From the NCBI GenBank assembly GCA_030374765.1, contig JARGXX010000056.1:1-58076 (forward strand): 58,076 bases of DNA. The letters run 5' to 3'. This document shows, in pieces, positions 1-10,435 of the stretch. A program made the translations under genes and the position numbers. The DNA is from Agarophyton chilense (taxonomy: Eukaryota > Rhodophyta > Florideophyceae > Gracilariales > Gracilariaceae). Under the pieces are notes generated by a model. That model was not told where the DNA came from and made no database searches. It saw nothing but the letters and a program-made list of their open reading frames with translations. The first letter of the stretch is position 1. Each line of letters starts with the position of its first letter.

Positions 1-5
1 AGCCA

Positions 6-833
6 TTATCTGAGATCAGATGTACTGGGATCGTAGAAGACGATCCAGTGAGTTACCAAGGCCCGTGCCACAGTATAAGCTGTAATCAGTTTCAGCGGTA
101 CTGTCCTGACGAGCTTTGAAAAGCGGTCTGTCATCACCCACAGATATCGATTTCCTCGAGGAGTCCTGATTAGTTCACCTAGAAGGTCGATAGCCACGAA
201 TTCCAAGAGCGCTTGTGCGGGAAATAGCTTCAACTTCTTCGAGTGTTTGCGTAACTTGACGTCATTTTTCGCGCACTCCGTGCAATAACGGCGTACTGCA
301 TAACAGCCAAAAACCAAAGCAGGCCAGTGGAAATCCCTTCTAATGGTCAAGTACAATTTTCTTCCTCCAGGATGGGAACTCAACCTCGAGTATTGTGAAA
401 GATGGAGTACCCTTTGCTGTAAGGAATGGGGAACCACAAGTTGGGGGTAAGATTCGACATTTTGAGCCAGATACCCCTGGCCATCTATCCCGAAGGGAAT
501 TTTTGCTCCTCCATTGAGGCGAGAACGGATCTGTGTACAGAAAGTATCCATTTTTTGTTCTCGGATCATCTCTTCAAAAGATATTGGTACGAATGAACGC
601 GTCAGGGCCTCCGAAGGTTCGGCATCCAGTATATCGTCACACACGTCATCCGATGATATTTCGGCGCTGCTCTCAGCTTCTCCTACTGCAAAGCAGGGAA
701 TCTCGAGATCGTCGATAGGTTCTGTTTCTGCAGAGGTTCCCAAGCGGGATAACGAATCTGCTTTCGTGTTCAGAGTACCCTTCTTGTAAAGAATATCGAA
801 ATCAAACTCCGCCAAGCGGAGGCGCCAACGCAT
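6..833 (-). pseudogene. Gypsy A RNase H tail and integrase N-terminal part (fragment)
   Basis: The fragment opens with the end of RNase H and its connection (DFDILYKKGTLNTKADSLSR), which in this family follows the last RNase H catalytic residues. It then has an integrase zinc-binding HHCC region (HPGGRKL ... CYAVRRYCTEC) and the start of the catalytic core, with the first Asp in FVAIDLLGEL and the partner motif VMTDRFSKL. The frame stops at the window edge just before the second catalytic Asp. The bases there still spell I-S-D-N-G one frame over, so a small indel breaks the gene. It is one frame off from the RT segment upstream, which is a second frameshift near 830. The last catalytic Glu lies outside the window. 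Confidence 0.85.
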
Positions 834-2020
834 GAGGCGCCCCCGATGGATCGGTTATTTCCATAAGACAACAAAGAGCTGAATGATGAGATGTGTACCT
901 TGAAATGGTTACCCATAAGATATGGTTGGAGCGCCGCTAGTGCCCAAACGACAGCGAGACACTCCTTCTCTGAGACCGAGTAATTACGTTCATGAACGTT
1001 CAGACTGCGGCACCAGTATACTATTGGATGTCGTTCACCTTCTGTAGAGGTCTGAAATAGTGCCCAACTGACTCGGTCTTTGCTGGCATCCGTATCAACT
1101 TCAAACGAAAGTCCAAGGGTTGGAAGCGCTAATATTGGCGGAGACGTCACAGCTTCCACAAGGGAATTGAAAGCAGACGCGTGTGCGTCTCCGAATGGTT
1201 CCAGTTCAACTGGTCTTCCTTTCCGAAGGAGCTCATTTTGAGGAGTCGCAACATCAGCGAAGTTCGTAACAAACCTGCGATACACATTACACAAGCCCAG
1301 AAATGATCGGAGTTCTGTTTGATTCGTCGGATATTTCGCTTCGTTCAAAGACCTGACTCGAACTTCATCGTTTGATAGCCGTCCAGCTTGTATTATATGT
1401 CCGAGATATTTGACCGAATCGGTGAAGAACTTACACCTCTTCAGCTTCAATGTGATTCCTGCGTCGCGCAGTGTCTTCATAACATCCTTAACATGAGAGA
1501 GATGCTCGTCCATGTTGTCGGAGAATACGATGATATCGTCCAAATATACCAAAGTTGTTTTCCACTTAAAGCGGACAAATACGATATCTATCGCACGTTG
1601 AAACGTTGCAGGGGCATTCGTAAAGCCAAACGGCATTCGGTTGAACCGATACAAGCCTTGATGGCAGACAAACGCCGTTTTATCATGATCCTCCTTTCGA
1701 ACAGGAACTTGCCAATAACCCCAATTTGCATCAAGGGCGGTGAACATAGTCGCGTTTCCAAGAGAATTGATATATTAATCCATCACAGGGATTGGGTATA
1801 CAACTTTCCCTGTAACTGCATTCAAGCGTCGATAATCAATACAAAATCTCCACGATCCATCCGCTTTCCGAGCTAAGACAACAGGTGACGCCCAAGGCGA
1901 TTGAGTTGGTTCTATAACGCCAGCGCGTAACATCTTCTCAACCTGAGTCTGTTCTTCTTGCCGAGCCTTTAGTCCAGCCCTGTAAGGGTGCTGAGCGATC
2001 GGCCGAGTATTTGGAAGCAA
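770..2020 (-). pseudogene. Gypsy A reverse transcriptase-RNase H
   Basis: Two same-frame blocks, 2020-1775 and 1747-770, are separated by a single TAA where the family would have an acidic residue (PVMD then stop then YINSLGNATMF). The first block has the RT entry motifs WASPVVLARKADGSWRFCIDYRRLN. The second has FTALDANWGYWQV (first catalytic Asp), MPFGFTNAPATFQR and LVYLDDIIVFS (the YLDD pair, intact), followed by the thumb segment FLGLCNVYRRFV. RNase H begins at FEVDTDASKD and continues through YSVSEKECLAVVWAL. After about residue 275 of the second block the protein loses all family resemblance, consistent with a frameshift before 833. The enzyme would copy element RNA into DNA in a virus-like particle. 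This copy is broken. Confidence 0.9.
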
Positions 2021-2265
2021 GTCAATACGTTGTTACGTGATTCCCATTGTTCCAAGGGAATCATCCCACATAGTGGCAAATTCCTTCAACATTTCTCTTA
2101 AGTTCTCCCGATGAGCTTCTGGGACACACTCCAGATCTAAATTTTCCAACTCCTTCTTAGGACAAACATCATCTGTACCAGGCAGCACGGTTTTGTATCC
2201 GAATATTGGACCTCGGGCTCTACACGTGTAGTGTCAACATCATCATTTTCCTCCCCCTCCTTAGG

Positions 2266-2608
2266 TTAAAGGACTAAGAGAACATCGGTAACCGGTATTT
2301 TCGTCGGAACGATAGCGGTCGGGTGTGGGAGTACTGAGTTCACTGTTTGTTTCTTCGTTAACCATTGATTGGTTTTACCGAAGTTCGCCACGAGAACCTT
2401 GAAAGAAGTATCGGGTTCGATTAGAACCAGACCATTTGCCATAGCGAGTGTATGCTCGGTATACAAAGAGCCCAAGGGTTGCACGATATGTAGCCCATGT
2501 TGTTGGAATGTCACTGTAACCCATAATTGTGATTCTGGGGGCATCGAAATCGATTTTGCAACCTTGAGACGCGTTGATCGTGGGTCTTGTCAGGAGATTC
2601 CTGGGCAA
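2266..2608 (-). pseudogene. Gypsy A protease-RT linker
   Basis: In one frame the stretch 2544-2266 reads MPPESQLWVTVTFQQHGLHI ... VLVANFGKTNQWL, which resembles the beta-rich linker between protease and RT in gypsy elements (a PPESQ.WV.V pattern followed by an acidic segment and an N-F-G turn). The preceding codons (CKIDFD, 2560s) lie in a different frame, so an indel falls between them. Sequence between 2045 and 2265 is the acidic, stop-rich remainder of the linker, and I see no separate gene in it. Confidence 0.6.
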
Positions 2609-2683
2609 CCGGTAACGGAACTTTCTTTTATATTGCCCACTCCACCGGTTTCCTTACGATAGGAATCGTGGATCCGTCATCCA

Positions 2684-3304
2684 TCACAACGGTTCTCGTT
2701 CTGGGACGAATTGCTTCAACAAATCGATCACAAAAAAATCACAACCCAGTATCACGGGTGCAGCGAGGGAGTCCCAGACTAGACAGTCTAACTGAACCAA
2801 ATAGGTACCCAATCGTACTGCGAGAGATATTTTTCCAATCGCATGGAGCGGATTATTATTTGCATCGGCGATATCCATTACTGGACCATAGAAAATATTA
2901 TTCCGAAGTGTCGACGGTATGAAATCAGCATTGATCAAGTTTGTCGCGGCTCCTGTATCCAAAATAGATAGCTGTCTAACCATGAACTGGTGTGATAGGC
3001 CAAGGTCTGCATAAACCTTGTAGTTACGTTTGGCCATCACAAGGACTCTATCCGGAGTACGGAGATTCATAAACCGTATCTACGGACGACTTAAAACAGC
3101 TAGGTGTTCCAAGTCAAAGTCGCTTTTAGCCATATTCATTGTAAGGATTGTGACTGGGGAGTGAGGCGATGACATCTGGGGCGTCTTCAACCTCAACTTG
3201 GAAGACGCCTCTCCATCAAGGGAGACTCCCATGTTTAGTTTTCGGGTTCGAATCTTTCGTAACAAGCAGTCGACCTTCATCTGGGGAAACTGACGGATTC
3301 CCAT
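2684..3304 (-). pseudogene. Gypsy A aspartic protease
   Basis: The block 3070-2684 contains LSILDTGAATNLI, the retropepsin active site with an intact D-T-G. It is followed about 65 residues later by a hydrophobic I-L-G strand (APVILGCDFF), the expected second half of the fold. Upstream, 3304-3080 is open in the same frame and ends in a TAG just before the protease block (LSRP stop IRF). This frame differs from that of gag and overlaps its end, so protease-pol was probably reached by a frameshift at the gag end. The role would be cleavage of the Gag-Pol precursor. Confidence 0.75.
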
Positions 3305-5237
3305 TGTTGGGTACGATGTTCCGGGTCTGCTGACTAGCGTTCGACATTTCGATTACCTGACGCGGTATATCCGTTGTCGACGGACCAAGATTAGCTTTGG
3401 CTCGAAGATACGACCAATTCGGAACCTGGGCTTGATCGGCAGGCGATAGAGACTCGTACAGAGTTACAACAGACGGCATCTCCCTCAAGATCAACGTGCA
3501 ACGTGGCGCGATATGACCGAGTCGGTAACAGAGATGACAAATAGGTGCAGTCATCGCATTAAACGGCAGGCGAACATTCAAGTCCGTCCGTGGGTGTGGT
3601 AGTGTGTCCCTCCATCTCGGACGGGTTGTATGCATTGCGTTTGTCGCATGAGCGAGTTGAGCTGCGGTGACTCTTGTGCCACCATAGAAGGCTGCATCAC
3701 CTTCATAGGTGCCAACAGAAGTAGATGGCAAGTACGTAGTGGCCATCGAATAATTATCATTTCCAATAAAATGGACGTTATCGTGGTCCGTTCCAACGGG
3801 TCCTCTGTTTAAGAGTGAAAGAGACGGTGAAGACAATTCGGCGCGAAGTGCCTTGGACGAACGATGTCCAGTATGTTGTCGGGAACAGAGTGTATCTGCC
3901 TCAGCTTGGGCGTACTGTACCAGTTTCCAGTAAGAAATCCTCCGTTTTTCTTCACGGCGTCGCGCAACAAGCGCTCTTAAGGCAGAATCAACTCCATCAA
4001 CGAATATTGTACACCGCTCAGAGGCGGAATACACGTTACTGCATCGGTGAAACGCCTTATTCAAACGAAATGAATAGACCGTTTCGGTTTCACCAGGCTT
4101 CTGTTTCGTATCGCGGAGGGCGAGGATTGCATCCTGAATCGCAGTAACAGTGGCGTATGACCTCAAAAGGTGTTGAACGGCTTTGGGCCAACAGGTAACT
4201 CCTTCTTCCTAGGCTCTTGAGGATCCTCGAACTGAGTTATACTGATCTTCAGCCATTCCTTTAAGAAAATACGGAACGGCAATGCAAGCTTGCACCTCGT
4301 TCATTTGGAGGATGTCAGCATCCTGAACGAATCTTGCAAAAAAGTCAAGTATTAGAATAGGATCTTCACCATTGAATTCCTACGAACGCAGTGTAAGACC
4401 CATTCTTTTCATACAGTCCTTGACCTTTAGAGTGCCCTGGGGTGTGCGACTCGACGAGGAATCGTCCAGTTGATAATAACGGTACGAAAGTAGCTTCCGG
4501 TATAACGGATTCGTCGGCTTCAGATCCTTCAATCCAAGGTAACGGGGACCCTTCTCGCGGGAGCGAATAACTCCTTGCGTAGTGCGAGTAGACTTTGAAC
4601 GTGTCATCCCAGAATTTCGGTAGTGATTATTTTCTTCTGAGGAGTCAGAGGACGATTCCGCAGAGTGACGGTTAGAATCTGAATTAGATGAACCCGAATT
4701 GTAAGGTACCTCCTTTTTGGAATGACGACGACTTCGTTTCTTCTCGAATCCAATCGAATGAACTGACTTGGCCATTTCATCCGCCTTCGCGGCAACTCCT
4801 TGATCCAATCGGATTGTCGCTTCAAGCGTTTATAAACGACCTTGGAGTCGTTTTGTGTTAGCGCAGACGTCTTCAACGTGGTCTGCGTATCCCTTTTTAA
4901 AAGTTCCTGGGACACCCAGACATTGAAAAAAGGAGTTCACATCTCTTTGAAGAACTCGAATTTCTCCTGAAACATCCTGAACATGGGCGCCATCCACAAG
5001 ACAACGGAGTTCGGTAACCTCTTGTAACAGAGAAATATGATCGATATTTGAAATGTGCAAACGAGAGTCCAAGTTTTGGTACTCAGTCGACTCAATGACT
5101 CGGTTTACCGCTGAAGGTGTTTCAACCATTGGTTGTGGTACCGCAGGGGCGACCCATCGAGGTTTTGAGGCCGCTGAGGGTGCCCCACGAGCTTCAATAT
5201 CAGTTTGATCAGCAATTAATTCCTCCGGGGCGGACAT
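3216..5237 (-). pseudogene. Gypsy A gag with CCHC zinc knuckle, three in-frame stops
   Basis: A single frame runs from an ATG at 5237 to a stop at 3216 and is interrupted only by TAA at 4830, TAG at 4380 and TAG near 4190. Between the last two stops the frame encodes EFNGEDPILILDFFARFVQD ... VPYFLKGMAEDQ, the conserved retrotransposon-gag capsid segment. The C-terminal third has a nucleocapsid zinc knuckle, C-HL-C-YRLG-H-IAPR-C, near 3530. The N-terminal part (5237-4832) has a heptad-like stretch, and the middle is serine- and arginine-rich. Gag would form the particle shell and bind element RNA. That the only lesions are nonsense changes, all within one hit of CAA/CAG or other sense codons, is notable. 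Confidence 0.82.
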
Positions 5238-6412
5238 CCGCGAGCGCGGTGTAGCACGTGCTGTACTCCCTGCCGCTCGTGCGGAGCCCTTCCTTGACGT
5301 TGGGGCAGGCTGTTACATACTGTAAACAGTGAACCGAGCACTTCAAAATACCAATTAAACAAAATCGAATGTCTCGAAGAGTAATAGCCAAGTAGCAATG
5401 GATATCCGTAGCGAACGGGATCCGATCCTCAAATCTTCAATACCTGTCAGGTTCTTCCCTCTTAAGTCGCGAGACCAGAGGTAGAACAATCCCAGATGGG
5501 GAAATACCTCTAGGGCGTTCGAGTCCCTCTCTCGTGAAGAGAGGTAACTCAGCGAACGAGCCTTCTTGCCACCGATGCGTGGGTGTAAGACCACGGTGGT
5601 TCAGGCAATACCTAAAAAGGTGATGAACCCAGGAAAAGGGGGAAGAATCAAAGGGGGATCCAAGGACAAGGATATCGCGGACAACGGCAAAGTGTAGGGC
5701 GGAAATGTAAGGCGAAATAGGACGCAAGACCAAGCGTATAGACCTATGAAAGGGGTATCCACACTGGATAAGCGAAATGAAGACTGGTAAAAACAACCCT
5801 TTACAGGGGTGGTGTACTGACCGAAACACAGGAAAACCAACAAAAGAAAAAAACACACCAATAACGATGGTACAGTGACGCCTGAGCTTCCCGAGGGGAT
5901 TGATTAGCCAAACCAGTCGCGGTTCCTCCCGTTAAGAGACGGAGACTCGCGTAGGCGACATAATCTAGAGCCAAGCACTCGGTTACAATTTACTTGGTGG
6001 TAGCGATGGCGGTGAAGCCATCGCTTGAGTCTATTCTAGACAGTGAATTACACGTGTAGACTATATTATTGCAAAGCAATCCTGGTCCATAAACGTGTCA
6101 TGCGTAAATCCCCAGCCTTTCACGTCCATCCGTCCACTACGGGGCTACTGTAGAGACTTAACTAACATACCTTCTAAGGAATACTAAAAACTAGTATTAC
6201 TCATAAACTGATCAACGTGGTCTCCGATATATCGGACGCCATATGAATGGTGTCCCAAATGGTTATACGCACAGGCGTTGTTCTACAGCCACTGGACAGA
6301 TAGTATCTCTTCTCGGAAATTTTCCTGAGAGCTCTGACTCTGATACCCGTCTTATGTCTACTTCGAACGGCGCTACCCCTGTACTATTGTTCGGTGCTGA
6401 GTTGTAATAAAA
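5238..6412 (-). repeat. Gypsy A 5' LTR and leader
   Basis: This stretch of about 1.2 kb lies upstream of the gag ATG (5237) and ends where gypsy B integrase is interrupted (6412). The minus strand starts TGTAATTTTATTACAAC, a plausible LTR 5' end. The LTR 3' end and primer-binding site are not certain. TGGTATTTTGAAGTGC near 5340-5355 (minus) is one candidate site starting with TGG, and CA ends occur near 5311 and 5321. The other LTR is outside the window, so the ends cannot be checked by comparison. A 9-bp stem hairpin (AGCGATGGC/GCCATCGCT) lies near 6003-6026. No gene is seen here; the ORFs over this stretch have no family resemblance. Confidence 0.65.
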
Positions 6413-7616
6413 TTACAGTTCGGTTAACATAGACTCCCAAAGTTCGGGGTTCTTCTGTACCGTACTTCGGATCATTGCTGAGAGAGTCCTGATCATCTTT
6501 TCGGACTGACCATCTGTTTGGGGATGTCCCTTTGTAGCCATATTGAGATCAATACTCAACATCTTCGTGATGTCTTTGAAGTAGTGTGACTTAAAGAATT
6601 TGATCCTATCCAAGACGATGGTCTTTGGAACACCGTGCTTAGAAAAAATGTGATCAACTCACAATTGTATAACCTCCATTGAATTTAAAGTCTTCTTCGT
6701 AGGTCAGAATATTGCCATCTTTGAAAGCTTTTCGACTACATCCAGCACTGAGTCTTTTTCTGTGCGAGAAATCGGAAATTCTGAAAGAGAATCCATTGAA
6801 TTAACATCCAAACATGCTTGTGGAACTTGATGTTGCTGGGTTTTTCCAATCTGTAATGTCCTTGACTTTTTGTTGCACTGGCACTCTTCACAAAGTCTGA
6901 CAAACTTCTGAATGTTTGTGAACATGCGCTTCCAGTAAAAGTTTTGTGAGCAAAGCGTATATGTCTTGTCCCACCGGAAATGTCCAGGTAGATGAAACAC
7001 CTTTATAACCTCCTCCCGAATGTTTCCGCCTTGTGGAACTACCACCCGTCCTGACGTGCATCTGGCATTCCAGTAGATAAGTCCGTCCTGATAGGTATAG
7101 TTACAGATATACATTGCCGTATTCTTGTTTGGAGGATCCTTTCCATCACGTATTACTGACATAATGTCCTTTTTCCAACCATCACCCTTGTATCCATTTC
7201 TAATTGCCGTATGCAAGTCTTTGTCGTTAAGGCGAAGTGCTTTCAACTTTGGGCGGCAGTCATATAATCTGCCTAGAGCATCAGCGGCTCCATTCTTCGA
7301 GCCCTTGATATGTTCTGCTCGGAATATATAACACAGCAACTCGTCGCGCCACCTCATTAGCCGCCCTGACAATTGTGACTTTGTTTGTAAATACTTGATT
7401 GGTACATGATCCGTGAGGATTGTAAATGGTCGATCCTTCAAGTAAACTGCCCATTCGCGCAACGCAATCATGGCTGCCAACAGTTCTTGGTCTCCCAGTG
7501 TCCCATCTAGTCTCTGTCCCCAAAAGCCAATGAGGAAGAAACGAATCAGGGTGACCGTGTTCTTCCAAGGTTGTGCCTTCTGCGTACTTTAAAGCGTCAG
7601 TGGTCAATTCAAACAT
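6413..7616 (-). pseudogene. Gypsy B RNase H-integrase
   Basis: From 7616 the RNase H reads ELTTDALKYA in one frame, then jumps frame to continue at 7480 as AAMIALREWAVYLKDRPF-TILTDH-VPIKYLQTK ... HIKGSKNGAADALGRL, the characteristic RNase H end and connection. An integrase zinc-binding region follows (H-LPGH ... LCEECQC) and then the core start (DVNSMDSLSEFPIS ... VEKLSKMAIF). A gap with a stop separates this from 6613-6413, which retains SHYFKDITKMLSIDLNMATKGHPQTDGQSEK, including the last catalytic Glu context DGQSE. The frame ends abruptly at 6413 inside a well-conserved segment, marking the gypsy A insertion. Confidence 0.83.
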
Positions 7617-7700
7617 TAAATTAGATGATGGATGACGTCAAACTGGTGCAGTTTTCATCTGGAGTTTCAACTCTTCAAATGCAATATTCTATTCTTCTTC

Positions 7701-8526
7701 TTATTGGAAGTTCTTGGAACGAAGAAGACCAGTTGTTGGAGGTTCCACGTGTCTAAACCCTCTTGCGAACCTTCGATAGAAGTTTTCCAGTCCTAGAAAC
7801 CTTTGCACATCCTTCAGTGCTGCTGGCGGGGGCCACTTCTCTACACATTCTAACAGCCTTTGCTGCGTGTCGACTTCTTCTGCATTTGTCTTAAAGCCAA
7901 GGTAGTCCACCTCTGTAACCCCAGAGCTGCTCTTGTTCTGTTGGATGTACAGCTTATGTTCTCTTAAGATATCGAAAAGTTTTCGTAAATGCCATCTGTG
8001 TTCTTCTTCGTTGCTACTGTAGATGAGGATATTATCTAAGTAAAGAACCATGCATTCTCCATGAAGTTTACGAAGCAAATGTGCTAATAGACGCGAAAAC
8101 GCTGCCAATGCGTTAGTAAATCCCAAACACAAGACTCTCCACTCGAACGATCCATATCGAGTGTGTATTGCGGTTTTGTGACAATTCTCTTCTTTAAGCC
8201 TCATTTGGTGATAACCCCAAATTAAGTCAATATGTGAGAAGATTTGGGCTCCTGCTACTTGATCAATAGCCTCATTGATCAACGGAATAGGACTTTCATC
8301 TGGAATAGTGATCTTATTCAATGCTCTGTAGTCAGAAACCATTCCCAGATCTCCATTTTTTCTTTATGAAGAAGACTGGAGCTCCATACGGTGAAGACGA
8401 AGGTCTGAGAAGTCTTTTTTTCAAGTACTTCTGTCCTTGGAGATTGAGTTCCTTAAACTCACGAGGTGAATGTCTGATTACAGGCCGAACAGGGGGTTGG
8501 ATGCCTGGTCTGAGTTTGATTTCCAA
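7701..8526 (-). pseudogene. Gypsy B reverse transcriptase, active-site mutant
   Basis: The N-terminal RT segment at 8526-8332 (RPVIRHSPREFKEL ... SSSPYGAPVFFIKKK) shifts frame into 8342-7701, which carries MVSDYRALNKITIPDESPIP, FSHIDLIWGYHQ (first Asp kept), LCLGFTNALAAFSR and VLYLDNILIYS. The YLDD box has become YLDN, removing an essential metal-binding Asp, so this RT would be dead even without the frameshift. The thumb motif FLGLENFYRRFARGF is clear near the end. The stretch 7617-7700 continues it in broken frames. Confidence 0.86.
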
Positions 8527-8676
8527 TTACATCCTGCGTGGCGGGGGTAATCCATCCGATTACTCATCCTTGAAAACGTCTTCGAACTGTGATAACACCT
8601 CTCGAAATTCAGGCGTGCACTTTGCTTCAGACACTAAGGACTCTTTATTCCTAGATTCTCGCACTGCGAACAGTTC

Positions 8677-9345
8677 TCATTCTCTCTTTTCGACTTCTCT
8701 ACACATCTTTTTGAGCGATATCTGTTTGAAACAAATTTCCTTTGATACCGCAACCTTCTCGCTTCTTGGAGCTATCGTTACCACAGTACCACTACTGCCT
8801 TTGAATTTGAGTTCATTGGTATGCCAATCAATGTAAGGGTTGTGCTCTTGTAGCCATAGTCTTCTCAATATGAGAATGGAAACATCTCTGTCTTCCTTCA
8901 TGCTCATGACCAAGATTGGTTCCTCGCTCGAAAATTACTTGATATTCAACATCGCCTGGGCTTCACCAAGTACTCTCGTCTTCGATGAGTCTCCAAATTC
9001 GACTTCCACACCTGTGATGTCATTCAGTAACAAGTTCAATCTCCTCCAGTGTTGTTTTGACACAAAGTTGTGCAATGCGTAGGAACCAACCACTGTCTTC
9101 ACAGGATGCCCAGCTTTCATTCCATCGTACATCCAGTTGTCTAGTTCTGCATACCTTAATGAAGAAAGGTAAGGCAACTCATCTAAAAAATTGCCTTCTG
9201 AAGCCGCACCTGAGTGCGACATCACTAGTTTTTTAGTGCCCGTACCTCTTGTCCTGAGCCCTTTCTTTTCTGCAAGAGTGGCCTGAATCACTTCATTCCG
9301 TGATTCTACACTTAAAGCACCTATCATTCTTACAGTATTAAGCAA
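8677..9345 (-). pseudogene. Gypsy B protease and linker
   Basis: Block 9345-8935 includes VVGSYALHNFVSKQ, which aligns with the usual V-D-S-G-A-T-H-N-F-I-S of this protease subgroup. The catalytic Asp is now Gly and the following Gly is Tyr, so the active site is lost. Block 8913-8677 has WLQEHNPYIDWHTNELKF, the typical segment after the protease (family form: ILGMDWL..HNP.IDW). The two blocks lie in different frames. The gene is decayed beyond function. Confidence 0.72.
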
Positions 9346-10114
9346 CCTCGACTTGTTTCATTGGTCCCCAGCTGGCAGCGTGTTCATCCTTTTTAACGCT
9401 TCTGATCTTTTTGAACTGTCCGGAACTATGCCAAATCTTTTCGAACTTGCTTTTGTACTTTTTAAGACCATGTTTTGTCTGATTACTCGTATGGCTATCG
9501 CCTGCTAGCTTAAAAGACAATTCAAGCGTTCTAGCATAATCCTATACAGGTTGCATAGAGCTTTTTTTAGTGCTATCAACTTGTTGAGAGGCTGGACACT
9601 ATTCAGTAAACTTTCCCCTGTATAGTTTCCAAAGGCTTTTAAAGAAATAGATGTAGGCTTTACTCTTCTGTGTGCTCCCTAAGGCAATTATATCTTCAAA
9701 ACGGGCGATGTGATCATCCATTGACCCAGTTTCTTTCAGGCGGAAGTCCATGGGTTTCGCCCGAGCAGTCCCCTTCTCGTTTGCAGGAAAAAATTCCTCG
9801 GTCATGGATTTCTGCAGTTCTTCAAGACACTTAAACTCACTTTCTTCTACTTCTAGACGCATTTCCCATGGAGCTGCTCTGTCCTGGAAGTGACACCCCG
9901 CGAGATCAAGCATTTTGCTCTCTGAGTAGTTGAAAAGCGTTCCGTACTTCTCTATGGAATAAAAGAAACTCCGCACCTTCTCTGTCGTCTTTCTTTTCCC
10001 AAAAAGTTGACAAAGGTGTGGCCTTAAACGCATTAGGTGTTCCTGCGGACTGTCTTTTGTTGCTCTGCTATAACTGCGTCCGAAGAGTCTCAATCCTCGT
10101 TGATTGCGTTTCAA
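9338..10114 (-). pseudogene. Gypsy B gag remnant
   Basis: Block 10114-9599 resembles a retrotransposon gag capsid: LDLAGCHFQDRAAPWEM, then EFKCLEELQKSMTEEFFPAN, RAKPMDFRLKETGSMDDHI and ARFEDI. These match the D.A..W.......F..F...F.......A...L..L.Q.GS...Y...F pattern of gypsy gags. The reading starts with a non-ATG codon, and the true N-terminus is lost in frameshifts between 10115 and 10250. Block 9520-9338 is a basic tail in another frame (HTSNQTKHGLKKYKSKFEK). I do not see a zinc knuckle. Confidence 0.6.
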
Positions 10115-10254
10115 AAGTATTTCTTAATGCTTGAAGTTCGTCGGTCAATTTCTGTAGCTGTGATGCCTCACTCACACCACCCCCTTCTCGCGCCGCCCCC
10201 TGATTCCTGTTTGTACGAATCATGGTGCTGCAAACCAGTTTTCTTCTGTAAACT

Positions 10255-10271
10255 TGCCTTACATGCCACCA
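10255..10271 (-). other. Primer-binding site of gypsy B
   Basis: Two bases inside the LTR end the minus strand reads TGGTGGCATGTAAGGCA, the complement of a tRNA 3' end finishing in ATGCCACCA. Position, the leading TGG and the 2-nt spacing fit an LTR primer-binding site. I cannot say which tRNA it matches. Confidence 0.65.
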
Positions 10272-10273
10272 AA

Positions 10274-10435
10274 TGTAAAAGTAGGCTCTTATGAAACGTT
10301 AATTCACTTTTAATACTTTGAAGCTGGCTCTCCTCTTTGGTTGAACCTTCTACCGGTTCTACCCTTATATACTCGTAGAGCTAGTATTTGAATATTTACA
10401 ATTGTTTCGAACATTCTCTCGCGGGTATTTGTTCA
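10274..10435 (-). repeat. 5' LTR of gypsy B (162 bp)
   Basis: It starts TGAACAAATACC and ends CTACTTTTACA on the minus strand, the canonical TG...CA. It is recognised by comparison with the same-length solo LTR at 43625-43786 and with the truncated pieces at 22773 and 30831. It contains a TATA-like TATATAAGG near 10363-10371 (minus strand). The outer flank is ATTAC, the target duplication. Confidence 0.88.

Larger units (their letters stand above)
1..6412 (-). mobile_element. Ty3/gypsy retrotransposon A, degenerate, 3' end beyond window
   Basis: Read on the minus strand, the order is LTR/leader, gag, protease, reverse transcriptase, RNase H, integrase, which is the Ty3/gypsy order (integrase after RNase H). 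The element runs off the left edge inside the integrase core, so its 3' LTR is not visible. Its right end is taken as 6412 because the minus-strand sequence there begins TGTAATTTT and interrupts the integrase frame of gypsy B. A 5-bp target duplication of GTTCG is therefore expected at the unseen end. Gag keeps one frame with three stop codons, while pol carries both stops and frameshifts, so this copy cannot encode a full polyprotein. RT and protease active sites are intact, suggesting fairly recent inactivation. Confidence 0.88.
6413..10435 (-). mobile_element. Ty3/gypsy retrotransposon B, heavily decayed, split by gypsy A
   Basis: The minus-strand order is 5' LTR (10435-10274), primer-binding site, gag, protease, RT, RNase H, integrase; it is then cut at 6412 by the start of gypsy A. 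The remaining integrase and the 3' LTR should resume to the left of gypsy A, outside the window. The 5' LTR is followed on its outer side by ATTAC, which matches the target site of the solo LTR at 43625 (ATGAC/ATTAC). Protease and RT both have active-site substitutions and the frames shift repeatedly. This copy is older than gypsy A, as the nesting also requires. Confidence 0.87.

Noticed and set aside
5437..5861. 139- and 86-codon ORFs in the gypsy A LTR region
   Set aside because: They overlap each other on the same strand in different frames and have no family resemblance. The region is better explained as LTR.
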